Positions 1-12,597 of a stretch of 64,000 nucleotides of DNA are shown here, piece by piece (position 1 is the first letter of the stretch; every line of letters begins with the position of its first letter). The position numbers and the translations under genes are program-made. The notes beneath the pieces were generated by a model. It was given only the letters and a program-made list of their open reading frames with translations, ran no database searches and was not told the DNA's origin. Source of the DNA: Thamnidium elegans (Eukaryota > Mucoromycota > Mucoromycetes > Mucorales > Mucoraceae); the NCBI GenBank assembly GCA_025201345.1, contig JAIXMG010000029.1, positions 124,001 to 188,000 of the forward strand, written 5' to 3'.

Positions 1-3000
1 CTTTATCAGCTGCTCCACTACTGCTGTTATCGATTATGCTAAACGCCTTTACATGAATGCGTTCATTTGTAAACAAGATCAAGTGATCTAACCCCTTGTC
101 GCTTTGAAAATTGACCTGCGGGTTGATCATGTCGATCAAATATTTACTCTTCATTTCGTACGAGTCCGGAATGTTCTTGTACTGGTAATCAGGGTCATCC
201 ACATTATCCGTGCTGCTTTCAAACACGTGAATACCTTCATATTCATTGGACGGTTGTTGTGCTTTACTCTTATTTTCTTCTTTTTCATTATATGCCACGA
301 AATTATAAATTCGCTCCGCCAACAGCTTGTCGATTAACTTCTGGGTCATATTCTCGGGTTCTTCTTCGGTCAATGGTCTTGAGGTGGCTACAGGTACATC
401 TGGTTTCCATTGTTGTTGTTTTTCTGCGGTATGTACAAGGTCTTGTAGGAATTTAAAACATCGAGAGGATAGGTTATACACTTGAACGGATCGGTGGTCC
501 TTTATCTCTTGCCAGTAATAAATTGCGTCTCGTACTGAATTGTTCCAAATGATCTGTGGGTTATGAATAAAGAACCTGTCTTGAAAGTGACCCATGAGTG
601 TCTCCCAGCGGCAGAGCTCGTTTCGACGACCAATAGACGATGTCGTGGTTTGTGGGGAGTCACGACCGCTGGCGTTAAGTTCGGTTTCCAAGATGAGTTG
701 TGCAATGTATGTGTGAAGCATGTATCGGTTTGTACGTAAATAATTTATTTTTTCTATTAGTATTGCGTGCTATTATAAAATAAAAATTTAGCGCTTTTTT
801 TTTTTTTTAAAAAAAAAAAAAAAGTTTAGTTTCTTACTTGGTCAGATACTTCTTTTTCATAAGGATGTATCGTATGCATAGCATTAAGAACAATGTCTAG
901 TTGCTTATCGTACTCTTCAATAGTGTTATCAAGGTCAGTCGCTCTTTTTTGCAAATGTGATTTTTGAAATTCATGCGAGTCTAATTTATGAAAGTTTAGC
1001 GCATACTTTAATTAATCTTATATTCGTATTACCGGTTCCTTTGCCCATAATACAATCATGAGTTTGGCGTAAATAATCTCTACTTGCCGTACTCCCTTCA
1101 TCGTTTTGTCTTACGTAATAAAACAACGGAGAAAACGCGAACGGATGCACGCCGATTTTTTTGTAGGGTATATGATTTTGATGCGCGTAAGACACCGAGT
1201 CCAAAATAACATAGTCTCTTGGATCCACCCACTGAAACCCGTCCAAAACCTCTTCTTCTACAGATGCCGACTGAGACGCCTTTATCACACGTAAATCAAT
1301 ACCGTGTAACTCGATTTCCAATTCATGAAAGCTCATCTCTGCCTTTAAGGACGCATCTACCGGATTTAATTCTCGTCGCTGATGTAAATCCACGCTGAAC
1401 TGACTTACCAGCGCCTTTAAACCTGCCGAGCCTCCGCCCTTCACATGCATATAGCTTTCTTCGTCCGTACAAAAGAACCCAATCGCCAACGGGTTGATAA
1501 CAAATTTATATTTCACCGTATTCAAGTGCTCGCCAAACGATTTGGATTTCTCTTGGTCGTGTGGGAACAGAGTGCCTTGGCGGACAGGGATCGAAATGGG
1601 GCTTCCCAATAGCCCGTACCAGTGCGAAAAGTGTTCAATAAAGCATGGGCTGATGTACATGGCGTTTTGTGATGTAGAGTCTGAGTCTGGGATAGGCTGA
1701 TGCAGTTTAATAATACTAAGTGATAAATGAACAAAGTCAGATCTAAACCCATGAAACGCGTCGTACGTATCCTACACATAAAGACTTTTTTTTTAGTTTT
1801 TTTACGTTACCATTACAAAAAAAAAAAAAAAAAAAAAAAATTACCTTGTCATAAAATGTTTCTACTTGTTTTACAGATTGAAACAAAACATTATAATGAG
1901 GAGAGAAATCTTGTGACCGACATCTATTCAAATGATGCACGTCCACACACTTGGCACACCTATTGCACCCTAACCTCTCGAACCCCAGCCCAATTCCCAT
2001 GCGAATACCGTCCGTTAGCTTCAGCACCACTTTTAAAAACCGGTTTGGATCGTCTGGAACCGCACTTGACTTCCTTTCATAGCTATCTGGCAAGCTAGGC
2101 ACAAAACCGCCCCGTACCAGGTCCGGCACACCGAACGCGTACTGTTTACTTACTATCTGCATAAACTCGTGCTGGGGGTTCTTGTATCCTAGCAACCAAA
2201 CCACATCCTGGCTCCAAATCTTTGTCAGCCCAGCCCCGCGGCCCTGTAACTGGTACGGGTCTCGGGTTCCTTTCACCACAAGCGCTAAATCACCGCCACC
2301 GATAAAGCTTAATTTAGTTTGCGTATGGATCATAAACCTGACTTTGTCCCAGAATCCCAGTCGAGAAGACGGGTCGACTTGTTCAGCAGACAGACTTTCA
2401 AGTACCCGCATGATATCTTGGATAGCAGGACTGTAAGACATGGACCAGCAGATGGTAGACAGGGACGATGTCAGAATATGATAATCAACAACAGAATAAA
2501 ACTTGACTGGCGATGTGGTACGTACAGCAGAGAGAGTGTAGCCCAAGGATCCAAGACCGGGTATAATTGGGATATCAATAATACGACTACCACACGAACC
2601 ACCAAGCTCATCACCTAAAGCGTAATTCCCTTCCAAGGACCAGGAGACTCTGCTTTGGTTACGGCTGCGACGTGTGCTGCTACTTGCATCGTCTTCAGTA
2701 GGAGTCTGCGGAGGTACGTATAACAACGGTAACGGATAATCTCTGACTTTAATCCACGTCTGACCTGCTTTGATGGAGAGATGGAACGGAATGATAACCG
2801 AAAAATTGTTATTGAGAGGAACACCACCGCCGATCGTATGAATAAACTGCATCGTTTCCTGTAAGGCAAAATCAGCCGGTTTAAAGCTTATTTTTGTAAA
2901 CTGCGAAGAGAAATGAGCTAAAGCCGGGTAGAAAGGGCGCGGTAGAATTTCTATGCTAAACGAGCCAGATTGCGGGCGCTGTATTTCATCCAGCGTTTCA

Positions 3001-5852
3001 TCCAGCGCCTCTGCAGTAACCGAGTTTCGATAATCTTCTGATACATGCATCTCCTGATAAAACATTTCCTCTTGCCGCTTTTGCTCTTTGATATTTTTGA
3101 TCCAAAGCTTCGAGAAATGCACCAGCAAGTTTTTTTTCGCTTCAGCGATCTGTACATAGACTTCACTTAGATCTGGAGACTCAACAACCGTAGAGCTTTC
3201 TTCAGCAATTGATTGGGTCGACGTATCGTGTACCAGCATCTCTTGCATCTTGACCTGCAGCGCTTCTTCATACGACAGTCGCTTTTGCTGCTCCACAAGC
3301 CCCGTACGTAAAATAGTACGAAGTTTAGCTTCAAACGGATCATCGTCAAAATTAATCTTGAGCACATGCGTCTTGATCTGGATACACGGGATCAAAATAG
3401 GCTCGTTGTTACATGTAGGCCCAAAATACGTAAATGCATTTTCAGTCAGTAGCCTAGCCTGCAGCTCCTTGATGGCCTTGATCAATCCAATCACACTATC
3501 CAGCACAGTGGATAGCGTATAGCTGTACGGAACACTAGCAAATATCTTTCTTGATTTAAGGTCAATCTGACGATGATGCTTGATACTAATGTGTGCTTTA
3601 TCTATTTCGACCAGCTGTTCCCAAGACGCTGCATGTACTGGAGATTGGCCTAACACCATCATATTTCGAAACTTGATTACAACCATTGACTTGCGTTCAA
3701 TCGATAAATCGTCAATACGATGATACAGTTGATTGCTGTTCGGTAAAAACAAATGAATATCTCCTCTCGATACTTGCACATCCAAGTCGACATGCACCCT
3801 GCCACCCCCTTTTTTATCTACGCCCAATCGGTCTTTCATTCTTGATAAAGATCGAACAAATAACAGACAAACGTAATGATGCTGGATCGAATAACAAACA
3901 CCGTACTTTTTCACCTTGCAAGAAACACTGACGTGTCTTGTATCTTGCGATCCACTTAATTTAGACCCCAAGTTCAATTGCGAGATCCAAACAATAACTT
4001 CTTTTTTCTCTTCGCTTAAATGGTGGGTACCAGACAATTGCTGCAAGTATAAAGTATCTAGATGACATCGAATGTTCCAGTCTGCACCTGTATTTGCCGC
4101 TCCCTGGCATACAAGGTTGAATTTCTGTGTGTCAAGTACCAATCGAGTCCAAACCGTTTCCTTTGGCGTGTTGTCAATGTACCCAGAAGGCACCTCCTCC
4201 ATTCTCTGTGCTCGGTCCAGACTCGTGACCACAATCGATCCTTCACTTACTTCCAAACTAAAATTCAAGCTACTACGTATCAAACCAGATACCCACACAG
4301 GCGGTGCTTTCGAGTTACCCGGACTTATTTCCGCCACACAAGCCGGAATCGTACTTAACCAAACCACGCTTGAACACACTTGGTCCGCATCATTCCACAA
4401 CGAGACCACCGGTCTATCAATGGACACCTCAGCCTGCACGCCTTGATCCAGCGACATCCGCGTTTCGTACCTGTCATGATTTACCGCCACCTTACACCGA
4501 ACTTTAAATATCAAAACCGCATGTTTCATTTTCAAAAACTGTTTCTCGACCGAGCTGCTTTCTACATGACCTAATTTTAATTTATACATCATGCATTTGG
4601 CCGACATACGATACGACCCTTGTTGATTGGGGTTGCGTGAGATTCTGTCCATCAGTTGCGTCCATTTGCTAGGAACCGGCTGGTAGCCCGTTTTGCTTCT
4701 CATCCATTGGTACTCTTCCTGCGCAAACAAAACGTCCAAGTGGCTTTCGGACCCAGACGACGCCGACGGGATATCCTCTCTGCCTTTGGCAACGTACTCT
4801 CCCGACAAACGAATGATAAAGCTCTCCGCCGTGACGAACCCAGTCGTTTCCGCTGTATGCAGCTGCAACTTTGGCGACTTGAACACAAGAGCGAATGTAC
4901 ATAACGGTAAGTTCGTAAACGTCTTTTCAAACTGCGTTGTTTGGTTTTTGTTGCTGCTTGTCAACTTGCTCACTACAGGACTCAGTAGAGGGATATTGAC
5001 AACAGGTGAATTTAATATCCATGTCACACTAATAAAATTGGTGTAAGGAGCAAAAGTATGCTGCGACTTTGCGAGTGTGATATCTATACTGGGGATAGAA
5101 ACCACAGGTGTGTTTGAAACCGAACACGTCCATTGGCTTGCAGCGATCTGAGCAAATGGTGTAGGATGACGCCGTACTGTGATTGAAATATCCTTTATAT
5201 TCGACTCTACTAACTGGGCCCAAACAAAATCAACACAATCAATTGTTACACGCATTGAATTTAAAAAAGAAACTTCTCGTGATACACTGGTAGTACCTGA
5301 ATCGGTCGATGATACTAGTTTCATGTACTGATCGCAATAAACAAAACTTTTACCCAATTGAAGCTCTATGTCCACATTTGATTCTAATAAACCAGACAAT
5401 CTCAATCTACTTGATTGAATAGACCCAATGGATTGTTGCTGATTTTGTAGCTGCAACTGTTCCATTTGAATGAACAACAACTTTTGATCGTTTTTAATTG
5501 AAATGTGGTCAATTTGCAACACAAGCGATTCTTTGGTTAGTAATATATGATGTATATCAATAACAATGTATTTGGTAATACAAGTGACGATGACATGCGT
5601 CATCCGTAATGAAATGATGTATAAAACTACTTTTTTAATCCATACTGGCGATGATGATGATGATGGTAGTGGTTTAATACGTAGTTGAATGCCGGTTATA
5701 TAAATGACCAGTTGAAACTGTTTAAATGATGCGTTGATTTGGTTTATATGTTCAAGACCAAATTTATGATCCAAATAGTGTTTAATAAATGTGATTATAT
5801 GAGGATGATATATAAACAGGATTGCAACTAATAGTAGTAGTAGCCAAACCAT
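1..5852 (-). CDS. FMP27: Fmp27/BLTP2 (Hobbit/KIAA0100) bridge-like lipid transfer protein, 3' end outside window
   Basis: Exons read as 5852-1845, 1771-1033, 980-838 and 769 to beyond position 1; introns are 73, 52 and 68 nt with GT/AG ends and all join in frame, giving about 1886 residues in the window. The protein opens with a single hydrophobic segment (residues about 2-25), as in this family, followed by a long beta-rich body. A GFWDK motif near residue 1164 is the signature of the Fmp27 GFWDK domain, and exon 4 carries the conserved block FFIHNPQIIWNNSVRD typical of the C-terminal half. Members are rod-like proteins at ER-plasma membrane contacts proposed to channel phospholipids; that role is known from the family, not seen here. 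The gene lies head-to-tail behind the homeobox gene. Start chosen at the ATG directly before the membrane segment. The stop codon is not in the window. Confidence 0.93.
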
Positions 5853-6139
5853 GATGAAAAAAAGAAAAAGAAAAAGAAAAGGAAGAAAAAAATAACAACA
5901 AAACTTAGCCTACTCTTTTTTTTATTTATTTACCCAAACCTGGGGATGTATTTCTATACAACCAAATACGGTAATACCGGTTTAAAGAAAGATATCCTTT
6001 TCATTTTTTATAAACAAATGACTGTTTGGGGGGATAAAAAAATGATGATATTTTAATGTATAAAGGGGAAAAAAAAAAAAAAAAATTATATACAAAGATT
6101 AAAAAAAAAGAGTTCTAATACAGTATATATGTATATATA

Positions 6140-6171
<32 letters not shown>

Positions 6172-6209
6172 GGTAAGAAGTGAGGGATAAAATATATAGA
6201 TATAAGTTT
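5853..6209. other. Intergenic, FMP27 promoter side
   Basis: About 360 bases between the homeobox stop codon and the FMP27 start. It is very AT-rich and includes a run of 28 T at 6144-6171 next to a TA-dinucleotide stretch. No gene or RNA seen. Confidence 0.7.
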
Positions 6210-7475
6210 TTAAATGGGATAAGGAGGAATCCAATAGTCTTTAACATTAGATAAAGGTAAGCTTTGATGCCTCCAACTTTGATGATGTTGCGAAATCAAT
6301 AGAGCCTGCTCAATTGATGAAGGATAATTATTATCTACAGCAGGAAATCTTGTAATTTGACATAATCGTTCGTCCATGCCAGCAATTGCAAGCAACTCTT
6401 GTCGTAGATCAGCAGCTAAGCCACGAACCGTATGACGTAGTACAACAGAAGCTTGCATACCTTCAGTAAAATCACTGCACTGAACCCAAGAAGTGGTTCT
6501 ATTTTCCATAAAGAAAATAGGAGGTTCAATTAAATCGATATCAATTTGAGCTGAAATATTATCTTCTAGTACATTTAATTCAATAGATGCAATACTGTCA
6601 AATGATATCATCATTTTAAAATGATAATTACTATCACGAATATGCCACGAAAATGATCGTTCATTTAATTTATAATAACACATTAAATCTTGTTGACTAA
6701 TTTTCATTCTATGCCATGATCCAATCGTAACCGCTGTAGCTGTAATTAAACCTGCTGCATTCGTATTGCTGTGCAAAGGTGGTTCACTTTCTATAATAAT
6801 AATAATATTTTTTTTTTTTTTTTTTTTTAATAAACTTTTTAATAAATTTTTAATTTAGACAATCAATAAGAAAAACAAACCCATTTTACGTGGTACAACT
6901 CCAAATGATTGTGGTGTAGGTGAAGGTGAAATAGTAAGACTATAAATATCTTCTTCTAATTCATTAGGTCCTGTAATTGAAATAGAAGGTGGATCACTTT
7001 GTTGATGATGATAATGAAACATGGGTGGAGGAGGAGGTGGTGGAATAATCATATCTGTACTCCAAGCACGATGAATAGGTAATTTAGCACTGTGCAAGTG
7101 TCTATTCATATTAAACTGTTGTTGTAACTGTTGTTGCTGAGTTTGTTGTTGTTGTTGAAGTAACTGTTGTTGAGTATACCAATACGTACCTTGATGAGAA
7201 GTAGCTTCTGCACACAATCTAGCTCTAGCCGCTTCTTGTTCTTGTCGTAACAAAACTCTTCTTTGCAACATCTTTACTTTAGCTCTTCGGTTTTGAAACC
7301 AAATTTGAATAGATCTTTCTGGCATCTGTAACTTGAACGCTAATTGCTTTCGCATCTTTGAGTCTGGCGTTGCACTGACACTAAACGTTTCTTCTAAAAT
7401 AGTAAGCTGAGATGGAGTAACACGAGTACGTTTTTTAGAGTCATCTGAACTAAGAGGAGGTGTTGAATCGGACAT
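6210..7475 (-). CDS. Homeodomain transcription factor with C-terminal PH-like (TRF2/HOY1-type) region
   Basis: Two exons, 7475-6890 and 6790-6210, separated by a 99-nt intron with a T-rich tract; 388 residues. Residues about 14-72 form a homeodomain with the recognition-helix core IWFQNRRAKVK and basic flanks, so nuclear DNA binding is well supported. A Gln-rich segment and a Pro run follow (about residues 100-150). Exon 2 encodes a compact non-repetitive domain of alternating beta-like strands (about residues 205-330) that resembles the extra domain carried by fungal Hoy1-type homeobox proteins; I name that domain with moderate confidence. The gene is divergent from the RecQ gene across 260 bp of purine-rich sequence. 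Targets are unknown. Confidence 0.85.
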
Positions 7476-7535
7476 GATATATAATTGTATAATAAAAAAA
7501 AGGAATGTATAGTTTAAAAGGAATGTATAGTTTTA

Positions 7536-7655
7536 AAAGAAAGTATAGAGAGAGAGAGGGTGGTAGAGAGGGAGGGAGAGGGGGAGTGAAGGGAAGGGAT
7601 ATTGTTTAAGGAAGGGAGAAGGGGTGGGGAAGGGGAGAGTGAAAAAAAAAAAAAG
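7536..7655 (+). promoter_or_regulatory. Homopurine-rich tract in divergent promoter
   Basis: About 120 bases between the homeobox and RecQ start codons are almost pure purine on the plus strand (GA and GGGA repeats). Long polypurine runs in fungal promoters are often nucleosome-poor or GAGA-like; a shared regulatory role here is inference from position only. Confidence 0.35.
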
Positions 7656-7735
7656 TTTTATTATATTGCGTTGTGTGACGATTCAAAATATATTATTAGT
7701 GCTTTTTTTTTTTCTTTTGTATATTTATAACTTTC

Positions 7736-10227
7736 ATGTCACATCAATCGCAGTTAGAGTCTATTAATCAAGAGATATTATCTTTAGATTCTACTATAGA
7801 GTTACTAAGACAAGATAGGAATATACTAGTGCAGCAGAGAAATAAAATCATTGATAGTTTACAACAGAACGCCATTCAAAACGAACGACAACAAGATTCT
7901 GTTAAATATGATCAACAAGAATTTCCTTGGTCCACAGATCTCGTAGAAAAAGCGAAACAACATTTCGGTATAACTCAATTTCGTCCTTTGCAATTACCCA
8001 TCCTTAATGCAGCTATGGACCAACAGAGAGACACCTTTATTGTATTACCAACAGGTGGTGGTAAATCACTCTGTTATCAGTTACCTGCGCTGTTAGAAGA
8101 TGGATTTACTATTGTTATATCACCTTTGGTCTCATTGATTAAAGATCAAGCCTATCAATTAAACGAAGCCCAAGTACCTGCTGCGTATCTAACCGCAAGC
8201 TCGACAAAGGAACATGTCAATCAAGTTTACAGAGACATGCTACCAGAAAAAGATTCAACCACAACTGTTTATAAATTACTCTATGTAACACCAGAAAAAA
8301 TTGCCAGAAGCAAACGTTTTATGGCTCGATTAAATAAAGCATATGATGCAGGCATGCTGACCCGAATCGTAGTAGATGAAGCTCATTGTTGCTCTCAACA
8401 AGGGCATGATTTTAGGCAAGTTTTTTTTTTTTTTTTACATCTCTTTTTTTTTATTTTTTATTTGTCTAACGTATAATTTTAGACCGGATTATAAGCAATT
8501 GAATATATTAAGAGTACATACAAAAGAGAGAGATAAATATAAAACTGTTTATATACTTACCCAAAACAAATAAATAGACTTTATTTCCAAATACGAAAAT
8601 CATGGCGTTGACAGCCACATGCCCTTGGTCGGTGATGAAGGATGTGATGAAAATACTGAATATGAAACAACCTCAGGTGAAGGAAGGTACACTCGTCTTT
8701 AGTGCACCACTGTACCGTAAAGTATAAACATATATATATATATAGCTTATTATAATCTAAACTATTTTATATATAGGCCCAAATCTTGTTTATAAAGTAG
8801 TACAGAGACCGGACACCGCGGATGAAACCATCCGACATATAACCCAATGGATTCAACGTAATTACCCCAATCAATCAGGTATCATCTATTGTCTAAGTAA
8901 AAAAGATGCCGAGGTGGTTGCGCAAAGTATCATTAAAGAAAGCAAGCGATCTATCATGTGCGGTACCTATCATGCTGATATGGACGAAGTAAACTTTTTT
9001 TTTTTTTAGTATAACGTATATATTGGCGTCATTTTTTAAAAAAGGCAATTTTTTTTTTTTTTTTCTGTAGGAAGATAAAGAATTGATTCACCAGCGTTGG
9101 AGAAATAAGCAATTGCAGGTCATTGTAGCTACTATTGCTTTCGGTATGGGTATTAATCATTTAGAAACAAGGTTTATTATACATCATTGTATGTCTAAAT
9201 CAGTGGAGGGATATTATCAAGAAAGCGGAAGAGCTGGAAGAGATGGTGAAAGAGCAGAATGTATCATTTATTACCGTGGGACAGATGGTACTATAATCAT
9301 TTTTTTTTATATGTGAATTCTAATAACAAACATGTATCTACAGCGATGCGACTATCTTCACTTGTGGTTGGCGAAGTGAGCGGAAGATCCGGCCGTAAGT
9401 AATTTTGACCTGCATCAATATTTACTCTTTTTTTTTTTTATTGCTTACCTTCTTTTTTTTTTTGGTTAGTGCATGAAATGACTAAATATGCTCAGGATTA
9501 TACAACATGCCGCAAGATAGCATTTGAGGAATACTTTTCACTTGACTCTCGTCAAAAAGAAGGCTTGGTGAACGAGATCACACCTGATCAGGCTTGTGGC
9601 ATTTGTGATAATTGTACAAGACCGGTAAATTCGGTTCTAGTTGAAAACATTAGCCAACAAGTGGGAACAATTGTTCGATTGTGCAACTTGTTGAGACAAG
9701 TAAATGAAAGAGTAACAATGATAAAATTAGTTCAAATGTTACAGAAGCGTGGATTAGGTCTCATTAAATCTCGTGTAGAAGAAGATGAAGAGATTATAAT
9801 TCCTTTCGATCGCAAATACAGTGAATATGTAATATGTATTGTCAACTTACGAAACTCCCCCTTTATATTAATTTTGTTTCCTGTGTTTTATAGGATATTG
9901 AACGTATCATTAATCATGCACTTATTGAAGGTTATTTAACTGAAGACTTTAATTTTACACCTTATAATACAATCACGTAAGGAAGAGGAAAAAAAAAGGG
10001 AGTATCTTAGCAACTAAAAAAAAAAAAATCGTATTATTATTAGTTACATTACTGTTGGTCCAATGGCTGGAGATCTCTTGATGAATTCTGATATCGAAAT
10101 AGAATTTACATTTCTTCGTAGCTCTCTTCAAGCGACCAATAAGATAACTAGGAAGCGTCCTCAAAAAGAGGCTGCCAATACACCAAAAAAGCGTAAATCC
10201 TCTCCAGAATGTATTGTCTTGGATTAA
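7736..10227 (+). CDS. RecQ-family DNA helicase, RECQ1 (RECQL) type
   Basis: Nine exons: 7736-8415, 8483-8513, 8578-8716, 8777-8988, 9071-9287, 9344-9394, 9470-9828, 9894-9976, 10044-10227; 651 residues, close to the roughly 650 of animal RECQ1. Motifs in order: coiled N-terminus, Walker A PTGGGKS (105-111), DEAH (about 213-216), [15 protein letters not shown] typical of RECQ1, motif [14 protein letters not shown], then the zinc-binding region with CGICDNC and a winged-helix RQC part. The C-terminal tail is Lys/Arg-rich and may be a nuclear signal. Expected activity is ATP-dependent 3'-5' unwinding in replication and repair. The first intron must begin with GC (AG|GCAAGT) to keep the conserved GHDFRPDYK frame; the only nearby GT would cause a frameshift and stop. 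Confidence 0.93.
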
Positions 10228-10263
10228 GTTTATTGCTTAATTTCCATTTTCAGTATTAAACCG

Positions 10264-10296
<33 letters not shown>

Positions 10297-10584
10297 TATT
10301 GTTTCCCATTTGTGGAACGTTGTATTTTATACCCCAACATTTTTTTTTTTATTCCGGGTAGTAAGTCAGCAGATAGGAATGTACATAATAACAGTGTAGC
10401 ACGGAGAAGCTATGAAAAAGAAAAAAACATCGGTCAAAAAAAAGGGGGGGGGGAGGAGGTGTTTAAGAAACAAATAAGCTTGATCAACTCCGATCTTTTC
10501 CTTTAAATATAAAGGCCCTTTTTTTTTTCTCTCTCTTTTTTTCTCTCTTTTTTTCTCTTCTCTCATAATAAAAAAATAACAATT
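10228..10584. other. Intergenic
   Basis: Contains long A and T runs and a CT/TC-rich stretch just before the next start codon. No coding signal seen. Confidence 0.6.
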
Positions 10585-12241
10585 ATGCTTTCAACTCATG
10601 CAAATAAAAAATTACGACCTAGACTTAAGGTGGTTGCAACCACATTCTCACAATCAACACCTACAAATATTTATTCACCACAACGTACGGATTTTATGGA
10701 CGATACACCTTATTCACCTGCTGCCTCGACAACTTCATTTATTTCATCTGTTTCTTGGGTAGCAGAAAAATCTGCTTCTGAACTTGGTTCTTTATTAAAA
10801 AATGCCTATCGCTCCTTACGTGAAAAAGAAAAGAGTAAGTATATACACATTGGATATGAAAGGGAGGGGTAACTAACATTTTTTTTTTTTTACATCTTAA
10901 AAAGACTTATTACTGGCAGCAGAGATTGGTAAATCATTACTAGAACATAATCAAAATTTAAAAAGAGATTACGAACATTTATTACAAAACGTAAAATCTT
11001 GTGAATCAGTTACGAAACCATTAAAACAAGATAGTTACGAAGATGATGATGATGATGAAAATACTACAATGCGTATATTATCAAGTAAAAAAGCACACGA
11101 TACTATTGTTGAATCATTAGAACAAAAGAATGCAGAAATTAAAAGTATGTTGGAGCAAACACAACAACATAGTCAACTTACAGAACAACAATATGAAAAA
11201 AAGCAACGTAAACTAGAATCAGAAATTGAAATATTAAAAGATCACCTTGATATTGCAGCCAATAAAATTCATGAATTAGAAGAATCTAACCAACAAAAGA
11301 GACAACAAAGAAAGAATTTGGATGAAATAAGAGAATTTGAACAACAACAAAAGACGGATGATTTATTTTTAATGGAAGAATTAACTGTAAAAATGCAAGA
11401 ATTATTTACTGAAAATAAGCAATTACAATCATCAAAGAAATCAGTAGAAGAAAAGTTAATCACTTCACTTCATGACTTAGAGAAATTAAGATCAAATTTT
11501 GAACATTTTGAATTAACGCATCAAGGTTATTCTACTTTACAAGAATCATTTGAAAGACAAACAACTCATATTAAAGAATTGAATGATTCATTAGAAGATC
11601 ACAGACAGATTTTATCAAGATTACGTGATAAAGGTTTATTACATTCAAATACAACTAGTTTGCATGACTTTGATGATGATAAACCAACCGTATCAACTAG
11701 TAGTATGCAAAGTTTAATGGGTGAATTAGAAAACGCTTTTTGGTCTACTTGTCATAAAAATAATAACTCTTCTGCTAAACTTCAAAAGAGTAATTCTGAT
11801 ACAAGTCTATCAAGTTTCTCTAAAATATATGACCTTGCAACTATGACCGAACGTAATCTCACCTCATTTTGTAGTGATCCAGCTGATTATGCATTTGAAA
11901 AACTACTTAATACAATGGGTGTACCTGACCGCAGTGTATTTGATGATGCCGAACATTTACTTGATTCTTCATTTTGTGGTGAACTATTTGAACCAGAAGG
12001 AAACGGTAGTATCTATGCTGAACGTAATCTATACCCATCTACTACTACTATATCAACTCAATTATTAAGAATGGACGATCATCTAACCACTATACCACCA
12101 AAAGGCTTAACAAATCGTATATTATTTCAAATACGTTACTTGTTTCGTTCCATATTTAAATGGTGTAGATTCGCAATCATTTTAGGAACTGCCGTTCTTA
12201 TCAATTTATGGAAAGGACCTGATCTCATATTGGAAAAGTAA
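10585..12241 (+). CDS. Tail-anchored coiled-coil protein with CC1-box and Spindly-like motifs (candidate dynein adaptor)
   Basis: Two exons, 10585-10834 and 10905-12241, joined over a 70-nt intron containing CTAAC; 528 residues. Residues about 80-300 are coiled coil. It begins with LLLAAEIGKSLLEHN, whose AAEIG (88-92) matches the CC1-box (AAxxG) used by BICD/HAP1/TRAK/Spindly-type adaptors to bind the dynein light intermediate chain. After the coiled coil, SLMGEL (353-358) resembles the Spindly motif that contacts the dynactin pointed end. The C-terminus has one hydrophobic segment (about 503-519) with basic residues before it and only nine residues after, as in tail-anchored proteins. Motif matches are by eye. 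A cargo-adaptor role is inference, and other coiled-coil membrane tethers (for example golgins) remain possible. Confidence 0.8.
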
Positions 12242-12571
12242 CTGTATTATATATACACACAAACAATAACAATAACAACAACAATACCTCCCCTCTCCTT
12301 TTTTCCTCTTTCCCTATTCTTTATTACTATCCTTCTTGTACCATTACTTTTTTTTTTTCTATGTAACATTTATCTTTTTTTATATACATGTGTGATATAT
12401 ATTGCACAGTACTGCTCTTTTATATATATATATATATACGTGCGTACGTATCTTTACACACACACACACAAAATTCCCCCCGTGTATATGCAGTATATTC
12501 ATATGATTTTTCTTACTCATCAGGACTGTACTAACACCACAAAAAAACTTTGTTTATCTCCTCCTTTTTCG

Positions 12572-12597
12572 CTCTCTCTCTCTCTCTCTCTCTCTCT
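12572..12597 (+). repeat. (CT)13 microsatellite
   Basis: Perfect dinucleotide repeat of 13 CT units in the 3' flank of the coiled-coil gene. Confidence 0.95.

Noticed and set aside
104..337. Plus-strand open frame opposite the 3' part of FMP27
   Set aside because: The minus strand here encodes a continuous conserved Fmp27 segment; the plus frame is its shadow.
10312..10566. Overlapping short frames on both strands before the coiled-coil gene
   Set aside because: Lys/Glu-rich or Phe-rich products arise from A/G and T/C runs; no splice or family evidence.
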